Source of the DNA: Udeniomyces pyricola
Taxonomy: Eukaryota > Basidiomycota > Tremellomycetes > Cystofilobasidiales > Mrakiaceae
NCBI GenBank assembly: GCA_039545295.1
Contig: BCIK01000019.1
Coordinates: 529,161-593,160, forward strand
Reading direction: 5' to 3'
Length of the DNA stretch: 64,000 nucleotides
The translations under genes were made by a program, and so were the position numbers. How positions within the stretch are numbered: position 1 is the stretch's first letter; each line of letters opens with the position of its first letter. Shown piece after piece: positions 37,608 to 50,037 of this stretch. The notes beneath the pieces are model-generated. The model had not been told where the DNA came from and did no database searches. It worked only from the letters and a program-made list of their open reading frames with translations.

Positions 37608-38774
37608 ATGGACAAGGACAAGATCGCTAAGCTCCAGGCCATGGCCCGAATCGGTTCGTTCTGCCCTCAATCCCATTTCCTCATCTCTCGCCATCAGCTT
37701 GACCGACTGCTTTTCCTTCCCAAACTCATTCATGCTCTCGTCATCGTTGTCTTCCCCTTGCTCTCGCGCTCGCTATACACCACACCTTCCCATATGTCAA
37801 ATCGCTGTGTCACTGCCCCATCCGGATCCTTTCTGCTGCGACAAACGCCGCGTCCTCTTTTTCCAGGAGGAAAGGGAACCCCCCGCCGAAAGGTCATCAA
37901 GAAGTCTGTTGCCTCGACCCAGGCTGACGACAACAAGCTCCAGGCTGCCCTCAAGAAGCTGAGCGTTGCCCCCATCCAGGGCGTTGAGGAGGTTAACATG
38001 TTCAGGGAGGACGGCAACGTTCTGCACTTCTCTGCCCCCAAGGGTGAGCTTTTGAGAGATTGATTGAAAGCGAGGTTGGCCAAAAGGCGTCCCTGCCGTG
38101 ATTGATTCGAGCTAAACTCAACCCATTCTTCGTCTCCCTTCTCTTACCCTCCAGTTCACGCCGCTCTCCCCGCCAACACCACCGCCATTTACGGTCCCGG
38201 TTCCGTTAAGGAGCTCACCGAGCTCGTTCCTGGAATCCTCAACCAGCTTGGACCCGACTCCCTCGCTTCGCTGAGGAAGCTCGCCGAGACCTACCAGCAG
38301 GCTTCATCTCAACAGCAGCAGCAGGCCGCCGCTGCTGGAGGTGCCGGTAAGTCACGCTCAGTGCCTCTCTCATCTTGATTCTTGCATGTTGCTCGAGGGT
38401 GAAGCGCCTAGGGTGAGGTTCGTTGGCACAAGTAGCTGATCGGCTCGACTGGTCGTTCACGTCTCGTTCGCTCCTCACTTCCTCGCTTGTAATGTAGCCC
38501 CCGCCGGTACCGAGGACAGCGATGACGACGTCCCCGACCGTGAGTTCAGGACATAGTGTAAGCAGTTTGGACTTGGACAAAACAATCAAATGACTGACAT
38601 GGACCAACTCATTCGCTTGCTTAGTTGTCGAGAGCTTCGAGGACGCTGGCAAGGAGAACAAGTTGGAGGAGCTCAGTGAGTAGAGTAGAGGTCGTTTGCG
38701 TACGTCTATCAACTAAGAGGTCGTTGACTTACGAGACAATAATCCCTGCCGTTTCATCGCTTTTTTCAGACTAA
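37608..38774 (+). CDS. EGD1: Nascent polypeptide-associated complex subunit beta
   Basis: Beta subunit of NAC, which binds ribosomes near the exit tunnel and guards nascent chains. Six exons (37608-37653, 37867-38043, 38155-38346, 38498-38539, 38625-38675, 38770-38774) close to 170 residues. The ribosome-binding motif appears in the RRKVIKK stretch after GGKGTP. The NAC domain follows with [40 protein letters not shown] and [21 protein letters not shown] Gln/Ala run (about 38310-38340) and an acidic tail ([20 protein letters not shown]) end the protein. The last coding exon is only five bases (completing Asn, then TAA). The CT-rich leader fits high expression. Confidence 0.95.
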
Positions 38775-39149
38775 ATGCGACCGCGTTAAATGAGACGTGA
38801 CGGAGTGGGAGGAATCTGATTGGAGGGGATTGGATGGGAGCGATTTGTTATGTTTGAATGAACGTTCTTGTACATGCTTGGACGGATCGAGGGGAATGAC
38901 TTGACACGTGGGATAGGAGAAGGCGAGGGGAAACACATGTATCCAGAGCTTGTACGTAGTCGTGTCATGCAAGAGAGTGACCAGTACGCGGTGGCGCCTG
39001 TAGTTTCCGGCATGTAGCCGGGTGTCAATCCATCGTCGATCATCGGCACAACAAAACGATGCCATCGTCCGCTTTCCCTCCATGAATCATCTGGTTTCAT
39101 CGGTCATCCTCCCATCGCCCTTTATCGATCCGCCTCGACATCCACTCCC
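38775..39149. other. Intergenic
   Basis: EGD1 3' flank and the promoter of the Yippee gene. Nothing further was recognised. Confidence 0.5.
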
Positions 39150-39797
39150 ATGACATCCCATCCTCCGCCTAAACCTCACTGGGATCTTCCAGATGACGTT
39201 CCTGCCTATGTCTGTCATTGCTCGGCCAAGCTCGTATGCACTTCTACTTCATACCTGCCCTGAGTCGAATATATAGTACGCCCAAACCCTTGCCGAAGCC
39301 GATCCTTCTCATGCATAAGTCTCTCGGCCTCATATTCTCAATCATCAGGCACCCGTCAGTGAGCTGGTATCCAAATCATTTTCAGGCAGGACAGGGCGTG
39401 CCTAGTGAGTATACGTCCCGCGAGCGGGGCAGACGAGTAGATCGGACTTGTCCTGGCTGCTTGAGCGCTCACAACAGCTTCCGTCGTCCTTGCGGCTTAG
39501 CTTGTTCAATACGGCCTTCAACATCACCCTTGGGGGACCGGATGAGCGACAACTCACAACGGGGTGAGTGCCAAAGCTGATCGATTGAGAGGCAATGCCC
39601 GATACTGAACACGCAACGATCCCGGCAGTATGCACGTGGTCCAGGACGCATCATGTACGTCGTGCGGCACGAAGGTCGGCTGGGCGTATGCTCATGCGAG
39701 TGAGCCGTCCCAAGAATACAAGGTGGGCAAAGTGATCCTTGAGAGAGAGAAGGTTATCAAAGAGAATGGGTGGTCGGTCGAGCGTGGGAGTGAATGA
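39150..39797 (+). CDS. Yippee/Moh1 family zinc-binding protein
   Basis: Small protein of the Yippee family; yeast Moh1 and human YPEL5 associate with the GID/CTLH ubiquitin ligase. Four exons (39150-39233, 39349-39404, 39501-39563, 39629-39797) close to 123 residues. After an N-terminal lead (MTSHPPPKPHWDLPDDVPAY) the first zinc knuckle reads VCHCSAKL, that is Cys-X-Cys, whereas the family normally has Cys-X-X-Cys. The rest is canonical: LVSKSFSGRTGRAYLFNTAF, GGPDERQLTTGMHVVQD, second knuckle CTSC, VGWAYAHASEPSQEYKVGK and VILEREK. The start ATG at 39150 is the only one giving this frame. The shortened first knuckle is discussed as a finding. Confidence 0.88.
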
Positions 39798-40260
39798 TGG
39801 ATGGATACTGGATGGGAAGGGGAACCGGATTGCAAGGGTTAATGATTAATGAAGACCTAGGGGGTTGGTTGGTGGTTTGAGTGTTGGCTACATTGCCGTT
39901 GCTACCCGATAGGCCAAGATGTATGCAGATTACAAGACACGTCGTCACTCTGAATGAGCATAAGTACATACCGATGAGGACGATGATGGTAGTGGACGAA
40001 GATGGGTCCGCATATAGGTCTGATATATACATCCATAGGTTCATAGTAAGGTCAGGTCATTCGTTCATCATGACCGGCAAGTCAGGTGGGTTCACCATCT
40101 CCCAAGCCATCAGCCCTCTGAGCCTTTCAGTCGACGACTCACGACTCGCGTCTCCCTCGCCGCTCATCATCAACGCAGGACGATATACGACCGACCCCTC
40201 CCTTCGACCCCGACCTTATTCCGTCCATTCATCTTCCCCATCCTCCTCCATATCCTACTC
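39798..40260. other. Intergenic
   Basis: The left part is G-rich with repeated tggatgg/tggttggt words. The right part is C/T-rich with gacc and cctcc words before the start at 40261. No gene is seen. Confidence 0.5.
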
Positions 40261-41662
40261 ATGGCCTCCTCCCCGATTTCTCTGAGGCGTGTCCAGTCGA
40301 CCGTCCAGCTCACTCTCCGATCGGCCAACGCATCCCTTAACGCCCTCCGCGTCCAGCATGCTAGACCGTTTTCCACCACCTCTTCCGACCTCGACGTGCG
40401 TAGCTCATCGACACCAGTCATCCTTGCCCTTTATCCCAAGGTCTCTGCTTAATATTTCCGGGGTAATTAAGGCTGACCAACATTCTCTCGTCTCTGCCGG
40501 CTTGTATCCTAACTTGTCCATTTCGTCTCCTCGCCTCTGCCTCTGCTGGAACTGCTTCGTGACGACGTGAACGTGAATAACTCCAGACGACTACCAATGC
40601 CGACGCCCTCACTACCAAGTCTGGCCTTGCTTCGGACTCTTCACCCAAGCCTTCCAGTTGGAGAGAGACTCAGGAGGTGAAGCCTTGGGCCGCTGTCCAC
40701 CGTTCACTCAACCCCCCCCCCCTCCCCTTTCCTTCTCCATGCCGTCCTTTCTTTCTCGCGACGCAATCCGGCCTATGCTGATACGATCCCTTCGCGTTAT
40801 CCTGGGGAGCGCTACAGGCTGCATCTAGTCCTATTCCCCCGCTGAAAGTTTCACCTAAAGTCCTTGACAAACTTGCCATGGTGCGAGAGGCCCTCGCGAG
40901 GAGCTCCACCCCTACTCAAAAGGTTAGTCGATACCTCATCATGTCTGTTCTTCCAAGCACGTGTCTTATCAGGATACATACATCATTTTCGACCTCTACA
41001 TCAGGCCACCTACACTGCATCCACCCTTCCAAACTCTGGACGACTTCGATTCGCTGCCGATGGCCAGTCGACCGCTCAGGTCGAGAACCTAGTGTTGGAG
41101 ACGGCACCGGTTCCGACTGAATCTGAGCCTCTGAATGACATGGCTCTTGCTCGCCCTAGTCCTAACCCATCGGGACCCCCTGCTCCTCGCGAGCAAACCT
41201 CATGGGAGAGAGTGAGTAACGCTTATCACTCGGTCAGCTCAACATGGAAAGTGGTTCACTGACGAGCCGCACGTGCTTCATGGTCCCCTCCCCCTCGCCT
41301 CCGTCGCCCTGTCCCCTTCTCGCCTTCTTCCCTACCTACAAAACCGTCTGATACATCGGTCGGACCAGGACTACGAGTACCTTGCAAAAATCAAAGCTAT
41401 GCCTCTGAAACCGGCTTGCTGGACGGCTGTGTATGCGACTCAAATAGAGCAGGATCTCGCCTGGACCCAGTGGCACGTAGAGCAAGGGCATATTGTTTCC
41501 GAGGGTCGTTGGGTCAACAACAAGCCAATGAGAATACTCACGCCCGAAGAGATGCCCACCATGAAGCCCAAAAAGCTCTGGGGACCCGAGGTCAAGCTGA
41601 CCCGGAAAGAAGCTGCCAAGGTTAAGGCTCAAGGAAACCCTTGGCCGATGGCTGAAGAGTGA
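40261..41662 (+). CDS. Probable mitochondrial protein, unassigned
   Basis: I do not recognise the family. Five exons (40261-40395, 40587-40676, 40818-40922, 41005-41211, 41369-41662), all joined in phase 0, close to 276 residues. The first ~40 residues (MASSPISLRRVQSTVQLTLR, then HARPFSTTSS) have the Arg/Ser-rich, acid-free look of a mitochondrial presequence with an RPFSTT-type cleavage context. The middle is Ser/Pro-rich and probably disordered. The C-terminal 100 residues look folded and conserved: DYEYLAKIKAMPLKPACW, TQIEQDLAWTQWHVEQGH and EGRWVNNKPMRILTPEEMP, then a Lys-rich end. Trp content is high. A small mitoribosome or respiratory-assembly component is possible but is only a guess. 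Confidence 0.72.
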
Positions 41663-42380
41663 GTTGGCTTCTTTCTTGGACCGGCATAGGGAAGGGTTTC
41701 GCAAGCGTGCGGTATGATTTACCCTTTCCGGCGTTGTCGTTTATCCATAACTCTAGGAGGCGCGCCCGGAGGAAAGCCCAGTTTGATTAAATGCAATTGC
41801 ATGTTGTCCCATCTGACATTGATCACAGATGTTGATCCTTTCCTTGTCATCTGTTGCGAGGAGTGTACTAATGTGACGGTCTTGGGCGTAATCCTTGGTT
41901 GTAAGACCTTCAAGGCAAACACACATGAAAGTCGCCTGGACCCGCGGCCTGGCCAAATCTCAAAATCGAGAGAACGAGAAGACTGAAAGGGAACGCGCGC
42001 CATGTCTCTATCGCCCACTCCAAATCGCTACTTTTGACAAAGCCGAACAACAAGTCCGAAAGCGTCCAGTGATCGTTCGTTGTGGTGATATCACTAATTC
42101 AACGAATATCATCGATTCAATGCGGGATCCCAGTTCCGCTGCAAACTTCTGCTAGTCCCATGGGTTTGAACTCGATGATCCCTCGTCGTACCAATGGGAG
42201 CCCATATCGTCGAGCGTCCGGGTCTGAGCAAGGGGAGAGTACTGCTGCACAAGGCCAGGCTCGTGATCGAGTCTGCTCAAGAATCGAAGAAAAGAGGACA
42301 GACAGTGCCCATAGATGGGAGGAAGTCAATCATCGGACGACGCATACAGGGGTAATAGTCTGTGTGCTACAACAAATCAC
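41663..42380. other. Intergenic between convergent genes
   Basis: About 700 bases between the unassigned mitochondrial gene and the DUF300 gene. No exon series or RNA was recognised. Confidence 0.5.
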
Positions 42381-45300
42381 TCACAAGTCTACTTTACCGG
42401 GAGCTTCCACTACGAGATCCACAGCATCCGACGGCATTTCGGGCCGTTCCGATTCATTGAACGAGCTCCTCCTCGAATTTGAGTTGGAGAACTCGAGCGA
42501 CGTCGCTGGAACAAGATGATGGCCTACGTCGCGCAGGCCCGACGATAATTGGTGAGCCGCCTCCTTGCCCTTATCAGCCCACTCATGGAAGCCATGCGTA
42601 GCCAGATCAATTGGTGAGTTGGTTGCCTGGGAATCATCGACGAGCTTATCGTCGTCTTCGATGACAAAGGTTGGGTTTGTTTTGCCAGGCGAGATCGGTT
42701 CGGAGGGACTCTGTTCGAAAGCTGGAAGAATGGATTTCAAAGTGAGTGGTAACAACTCGTCATTGGCCTCTGATGGAATAGGCGACGGAATTCATGACTG
42801 ACTTGCACTGTCCCCGTTTCCTCCCCAAGCACCATAGACTCTCCTAGGCTCTTCAGTCGGACCAGGGCCTGTGCCAGCACCAAGCCTTCCCCTCCCCCAT
42901 CGCTCGCCCCGCATCCTACCGCGTCCTGATCTGCCGTAGCCTCGCAGGACACTTTCTTCTTCTTCGCGCATCCTACGGACAGCCTGCTCCTTCGATACGT
43001 CGACGACACGATAGCCCCAGTCGCCGTGCAGGAAGCCTGAAAGAAATATGGTGTTAGCATGGTTCATACGACAGACAGCGGTTTGCCAAATGGATGACTG
43101 GCGCTGACCTCGTGCTTCCTCATATAGACGCTCATCGTTATCCGGCAATGGAGATGTACCAGACACCGGCGAAGTTGGAATGGAGGAAAACGAGAGCGAT
43201 GCCGTCGACTCATCGTCCGAGTAATCGTCTCGACGATTGAATGGCGTCGCAAAGTAATTGGCAGAAGCGTTCGATGATGGATGTAGTGGTGGTGAAAGGT
43301 GCCCGATGCTGTGAGGTCCGTGTCCATCTTTTGCCATGACCCCGACCGTTGGTACGCTAGGAGCCATTGTTCCGTAATCTCTACCAATCCCTCCCAGAAC
43401 GCCTCCGTCACCATGTGGAACTGGCAACCAATACTTCTTGCCTATATGGGCAAGGAAGGAGTTCACGTAAATGTATTAGGAATCACACCGACGAGAATGA
43501 GCGCTTTGGGGATATAAGCGTAGCTCGACCAACCTCCTTTGACGCCACCTTCGTATCGAAGACCAGCTCTGATACGTCGCTCTCTAGCTTTGCCTTGAAC
43601 ATGTACACCGCCTTCGACGGGCTCGAATGACCTGTACGACATGCCCCGACCCAGGAAGGTGGCCTTGAAATCGGTGATGACATCCCGCAATCCGGCCGCG
43701 TCTCGAAGGGCCAGCGTAAACGGCATTCTTGCAACGTATTGGAGGGACGGATCGACTGTACATATTCGATGAATCAGCCAGTCAATATTTCAAGCAGCAT
43801 AGATGAGATACTATGACTAAATTATTGAAGAACGTACCGTAATCATCGAGTCGGCAGAACGCAAATTGGTGCGCGATTGCGAAAAGCGGCATCTCCAGAC
43901 ATAGCATGACATCGTTAAGAGCGAGAGACATATGCTGCAGGACCATGAGTCAAGTTATGTGAAAACTCAACCGCAATCAGCCACTGAAAGGTGCACAAAT
44001 CCCAAAATGCAGCCAATGAAGACAAGCTCTTACCTCTGGGTCGGTATAAGGACCAACTAAGGCGAAAAAGACCCGCAGGTTAGCTCAACGAAGATGAAAG
44101 CCAAGGGACAATGGACACCTCATGGCTTACGTTTCTTAATGGCCTTCCACGCAACGAGCAAAGAGATAGCAATAGATTGCCAAAAAGAAAAGAAAAGGAT
44201 GCCTTTGACGCAAAGAAATTTAGGAGTTGGGCGGAAGGGCTTAACACTGTGTTGGGGACAAGACAATGAGCTCTGAGCTTGGATCTATTGATGAGCTCGT
44301 GAGACGAGCAAGAGACTTTACCACGTACTCGTGATGAATCGTGACCCAGAGCATAGCGAGGCAGCTGTAGCGATGAAAAAGTAAATCACACCATCAGCAT
44401 GGCCTCAACTCAAGAAGACATTTGTAACTGCATAGCGCCACCAATCACATACTAAAGACTGAGGGTTATAGATGTGTTGTAGACGATTGAAACGTAAGTA
44501 TACCCTGTGTTGAGGGCAAAATCACCCTCCCCATAGGTGGAGGTCGACTTGAGGATCAAAGTCGCTATGGCAAGGATGGGCTTGACGTAGACATATTCTG
44601 GCGGAACAGAGAATTCGTCAGTCAACACACGTCTGGATTTGCACAGTACTAGACGTCGGAGTGTCCAAGCTTACGTAAGATGCCTCGTTTCAGACCAAGA
44701 AAGGTATACGGGTCCGAACCGTCCATCTCGGCGACAAAGATGGATACAGGAAAGACATGACGGGTTGGAGGGCGACCGTGCAAGAGGATAAGGAGAGACC
44801 TAAAGGCGAAGAACAGCATATTATGATCAACCTATAGCTCAGGACGACGCTTACCACGACAATCAAGGACAGCCAACCTTTCCCCTCCAAGATAAGCGAT
44901 GAGTAAAGTGCTGCGGGGAAGGACATAGAGATAGGTCAGCTCGATGTAAGGCCATAGGCAGGATGACGTCAGCAAGGGATACACCGAGAGGGGTTTCGAC
45001 GGACAAGAAGGTATAAATTACGAATGCCTATGTGTGAAAAGAAGAAGCCGAAAAACGAGAATTGAGCCAAACGAGCGTGGAGGTTTCGATAGTCAAGACC
45101 GTTGACAGTCGTTCGTACCTCATACAAATCTCGTACGGCATCGATCCAGAAAGCAGCCTCGAGAGAGTGAAGAGAAACGAGCGATGCTATGGCATATAAT
45201 GGAATCCTATGAGAAGTCAAGCAAGATACACGCAAGAAACTTGGTCGGTAAAGCGCTCGCAGCATCGGCTCGGAGAAGGGCGTGGCTGAGTGAGACGGCG

Positions 45301-45740
45301 ATCAAGGTCGAACATAATCATGATGCGAACCTAGCGATTGGAAGAACGATTCATTGATCAGTAAGTCGGTTGAGGTCAAAGTACTCCCACCGTCATAGAC
45401 TTACGACAAGACGCTGCAGGTTTGGACGTCGATAGCCTGCTAGACAGGAAGCCCGATGTGATTGCGCGGTTTGATGGACAATGAATGCGGAGAATGGGCA
45501 GTTTGGGTCAGATTGCGACAGGACAAATGAACGGACGACAGTTCCGATTGAAGAGCAGGTTGATTAACGGAAGAGGTGAAGACCTTTGAGATGCAGAAAG
45601 ATGGACCATAGTGAGACGATAGTTGCGAAGATGGTACACGCGAGCGAGACGATGAGGAGCGGTTGAGGAAGTGAGGAGCCGGAACCATTGGAGAGAGGAT
45701 CCAGGGGCTTTGGAGCAGTCTGACGGAGCGTCGAGCCCAT
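42381..45740 (-). CDS. TMEM184 / DUF300 (organic solute transporter alpha-like) protein
   Basis: Multi-pass membrane protein of the DUF300/OSTalpha family; fungal and plant relatives sit at the vacuole or tonoplast, function poorly known. Many minus-strand exons run from the ATG at 45740 ([20 protein letters not shown]) to the stop at 42381. Family core, in order: [20 protein letters not shown] (helix 1), [130 protein letters not shown] and [18 protein letters not shown]. After the membrane part comes a long hydrophilic tail of about 450 residues with Ser-rich, Arg/Gly-rich and acidic stretches. An in-frame upstream ATG at 45977 exists, but its extension looks like 5' leader. Some inner exon borders were not fixed to the base. 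Confidence 0.9.
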
Positions 45741-46210
45741 GTTGATTGAGACCCCACGTGGAGATGTGAGTGGGGATGGAGGTGGGAAGGGGTTTGAGAG
45801 TTTGGTGATTATATGCCGTGTTGATGAGGATGTGGGCAGGATGACGATGGCGTGTGATGAATGATGATTCGTATATTCATGAGCTGAGGCGTGATGGGGA
45901 GGGCGGCCGGATGCTGCTGGAGGTGCATACAGCCCTCGAGGCCGGTTAGCGCGCGAGGGAAGTGTGAGTGCACTCATGAGCTCATGTGAGTGCGAGTAGG
46001 TTGTGTGAGCGCGCCGCGCCGTATGAGTGAGTGATCGAGTTATGAGTTAATAATCGGGTTCAAGCCGGTGCAAGGCAAACCGCCGCCAGCTGCAGAGGCT
46101 TGTTGGCTTAGAATAAGCACCTCCATCCAGCTCCATCCATCCCTTCCACCCGCGTCCTATTCCCCCCCCCCCCTTCGTCTCGCCTCCATCACCATCCCCA
46201 TCCCTCCCAT
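45741..46210. promoter_or_regulatory. Divergent promoter DUF300 / importin
   Basis: 470 bases between divergent starts. It contains tgagtg repeats near 45965-46040 (gtgagtgcgag, atgagtgagtgatcgag) and a C-rich leader with a C run at about 46165-46174 before the importin ATG. Confidence 0.5.
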
Positions 46211-49200
46211 ATGTCTGGCTCGACCACTGGCGATCACCTCATCCAAGCACTCGCAGCACTCCAATCCGCCACTGACCGTAAGGACCAGCTCGAGGCCAAC
46301 GAGTGGCTCACTTCATTTCAACACTCGGTCCGTCCTCTCCCTGCTCTGTCATTCTTCTACTACATGCATTCCTCATCCCGCACAAACTCATTCCACACCA
46401 TCTCTTTTGCCCTCGCCTCGTGATCCCGCCCAACGCGTCGTCTTTCAATCAACCTAGCGAGATGCTTGGGAAACATGCCATGCTCTCCTCTTCAACGAGA
46501 GCTTAGGCCTCGATGTCAAGATGTTCGCAGCTCAGACGTTCCGAGCCAAAGTCAGTCGCCTCCTCTCCTTCTCTGTCCAATCCTCTTACTCGATAACTTC
46601 GCCTCCTCAACTCTACTGGCACGATCAACCGCGCACCTGCTGACATCTAGCATCTTCTCTCTCTGTCATGCCTCACGAGTCCAGGTCACCTACGATCTTT
46701 CTGAATTGGACTCGCCCTCGCTCGTCTCGCTTCGCACCTCGCTCTTCGACGCCCTTCGCATCTTCTCCGTTCCAGGCTCTCGTCCAATCCTCGTTCAAGT
46801 CTGCCTCGCTCTCGCCGACCTGGCCGTCCAGATGTTGGAATGGGATAATGTCGTCCAGGGCATGGTCGAGCAGTACGGGAAGGAGGTGCCTATGGTCCCC
46901 GCTCTACTAGAGTTCTTGCGTGTCTTGCCCGAGGAAGCCGGGAACCCAAAGATCGCCCTGACGGTGAGTCTCCTTATCTCTCGACGTACTCTGAGCCCTG
47001 GACGTATCCATGACGGACAGATGGTACATGTTCCTGATTCATCCTTGCAACAATAGTCAGAGGACATGAGCCGCCGGTGCTCGTCCATTCTTTCCTCTAG
47101 CGCCTCGAATGTCCTCCAATTGCTCGCCATGTACATCGAAGCTCCCGGTAAGCAGATTATTCTGACTTGCTCTTCGGTCCCTATAACCCAATGACCAATG
47201 GTTTCTCACATATTCCTTACGAAACAATCTTTCCTCAGGCGTCGACGCCAAGATTCAAACCGCTACGTTCGAGACACTTCGGAGCTGGCTGATCGCCGGG
47301 GAGCTCATGTCAAGCCAAGTTGCTCAAACGCCTCTCCTCGACTTCACGTTCAAGGCCCTCGACTCCCCCTCCCTCTTTGATACGGCCGTCGACGTTCTTG
47401 TCGACTTGATTCACGAAACCCAAGAAATCGACGACAATCTTCAGGTCATTGAGACTCTCGTTCCGCGGATCGTTGGGCTTCGAGCCCGACTCGATATCGA
47501 GGCCGCCAATGAAGATCCGGACGCAATGCGAGGCCTCTGCCGGATCTTCGTCGAGGCCGGAGAGACGTATCGAACGCTCGTTCTACAGCATCCTGAGACA
47601 TTCTTGCCAATTGTCCAAGCCATTGCCGCTTGCGCCGCCTTCCCCGACCTCGACATTGTCCGCATCACTTTCAACTTTTGGTATCGACTTGCCCAGTCAC
47701 TGGGCAAGAAAGCCTCTGACTCAGCATTCCAACCCTTCCTCGACACTTACTCGGGCCTCGTCGATGTGATCATCCATCACCTCCACTACCCGCCCAACCC
47801 TGAAGAGATGAACGCCGAGGAGCGCGATGAATTTCGCTCCTTCCGCCATACCATGGGGGATACCCTCAAGGATTGCTGCTACGTTCTTGGCTCCACGGCT
47901 TGTCTCCGCCGGAGCTACGAACTCTGTCTCGCTGCTCTCGAGTCTGCCTCGAGCCTATCTCCTGCGGCATCATGGCAGGCGATTGAAGCTCCCCTCTTCT
48001 CGATGCGCTCGATGGGGGCCGAGGTCGACCCCTCTGACAACGATGTCGTACCGCTCATCATGAACCTCTTACCATCACTTCCGTCTCATCCGCGTGTCCG
48101 CTACGCTGCTATTCTCGTCATCGGGCGATACACCGAATGGATTGACTGTCATCCCGAGCAGCTGCAATTCATGCTGCAATACGTTAGCTCTGGCTTCGAG
48201 GATCCGGACAAGGAAGTTGCTGCCGCCTCGGCCCAATCGATGCGGTACATGTGCAAGGATTGCAAGCAGGTATGCTTCTGTTGTGCTGAGATCGCTCACT
48301 GGCTTCGCGTATTGGGACGATTTGTATGTCTCTCGACTTGGACGTAAGCTCACTTGCGTTGCTTGTGTTTCGAAATATACAGCATCTAGTCCCTTATCTT
48401 CCCCAACTCCATACGTTCCTTACCACCGTCGGCCCGACTCTCGAGCACGAAGATGTCATTCAAGTGACGGAAGCTATCGCATTTGTCCTTTCCTTCATGC
48501 CTGTTGGCGAAGCGGCCAGCGCTCTCAGGACTTTCGCCATGCCTCTCATCCAGTCCATCCATAATATCACTTCCAAGTCCAGCGAGGCCTCAAAGGACGA
48601 GCTGACTCTGATTACCAGTACGTTTTCTTAACCGCGATGTTTGCTCTTCGTATGTTCACGTCATAGGCAGTGTGCCTGATATCACGCCTTTCACCTTGCA
48701 CCCCCCCTCCTTTCCTCTCATCCCTATCCTTCATCACGTCTTCTTTCTTGATTTTTTCTTTCCCCTCGATACGTACAGCCTCCCTTGAACAACTAGCTAC
48801 GTTTCTCGCCGTCCTTCGCACGTTCGGGTCTGACCTTCCCGCCGATTGTGCTAATACCCCGAGCGAGGTCTGGGCTGTGCTCGACACCCTACTTATCCGG
48901 TATGGATCGGACTGGCTCGTGGCCGAGCAGGTCTGCTCGCTTCTGCGCCGGGCGCTCACATTCTTCAATCAGGTCGCCAGACCAATCATTCCAAGCGTCC
49001 TCGAACGGATGGCGGGCTCGTTTGAGGCTTTCCCAGCCTCTGGCTATCTCTGGATCACCGGAAAAATCGGAGCATCGTTCGCTACTGACCCGGAGGTAGC
49101 CGGCTGCCTGAGTCGAACGGTTGAGCGGCAAACAGCCTCGCTGACGACTCTCTTGCGAGACGCAGCCTCTTTGGAAGTGCCAGATAGTGAGTATCTATAC

Positions 49201-50037
49201 ACTCCTGGACGAGCCGATTCATGGACTTGGCCGCAAGCATATCGCTCCTGTGACTATGCTGATTTCTTTCCAATTGCTTTCCTTCTATCAGTCCTCGACG
49301 ACTATGTTCATTTACTTCAAGAAATGGCCGAGGCCATCCCTGCTCAATTCATCCAATCATCCGTGTTCCAACAATCCCTTACCATTGCTCTCTCCGCTCT
49401 ATCACTCCATTCCCCCAACATTGTCATCAACACAATCGACTACTTCCGCACGCTTTTGTGTCTTCTCCTTCCTCCAGTTGCTTCTTCGCCGAACGATTCA
49501 GGCTCCAGCTCGAGCCGTCCGTCAGTGCCGCTCGACGCAGTAGTCGGGCAAGCTCTTCGGACGGGCTTGGGGCAGCAAAGCCACAATCTACTCTCACTCC
49601 TTCTCAACGGTCTCATTGGTGGCGGCTATCCGGAAGAGGCGCTTGAGCTTTTGGTTGAGGTCCTGGGCAAGCTTTCGGCTGTTTACTCTGAAGAGATGGT
49701 CAGCTGGCTGCCGCCTGTGGTTGAGTCTTTGCCGGCGACCAGCGTGCCGACAGCCGATAAACAGGCATTCCTAACCAAAATGGGATCGTACGTCAATCCT
49801 CACATGACGCTTGAGCTTGCAATTGGCCTTCTTCCGATGTCTACTCGGAACAAGACTAACGTGTATTGGCGTTCTCTTGTCTATGCTACTTTGCCTGATC
49901 TCGCGTACAGGGCGTTGACCGGTGGGACGCAGGAGCCCATCAAGGGCGCGGTCCTCGGCCTCTTCCGGGCCTCTCGTCGATCGAGGGATCGTCTGCGCTC
50001 GGGTGGACGATTGTCGTTAGGGGGGAATGGGCGATAA
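46211..50037 (+). CDS. MTR10: Importin-beta family receptor, Mtr10/transportin-3-like
   Basis: Karyopherin that imports SR-type RNA-binding proteins into the nucleus; in yeast Mtr10 carries Npl3 and affects tRNA traffic. Multiple plus-strand exons give roughly 960-990 residues of HEAT-repeat helices. Start MSGSTTGDHLIQALAALQSA, then the importin-beta N-terminal pattern ANEWLTSFQHS-RDAWETCHALL and LDVKMFAAQTFRAKVTYDLS. Further recognisable segments are EVPMVPALLEFLRVLPEEA, LLDFTFKALDSPSLFDTAVD, CRIFVEAGETYRTLVLQHP, MGDTLKDCCYVLGSTACLRR, RYAAILVIGRYTEWIDCHPE and PHMTLELAIGLLPMSTRNKT. It ends with a basic Arg/Gly/Ser tail (RLSLGGNGR). SR-rich cargo is consistent with the SR-rich CTK1 in this window, but no specific link is shown. 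Confidence 0.88.

Noticed and set aside
45741..45977. Upstream in-frame ATG for the DUF300 protein
   Set aside because: The extra 79 residues (Pro/His/Ser-rich) resemble translated 5' leader and would precede a normal family N-terminus.
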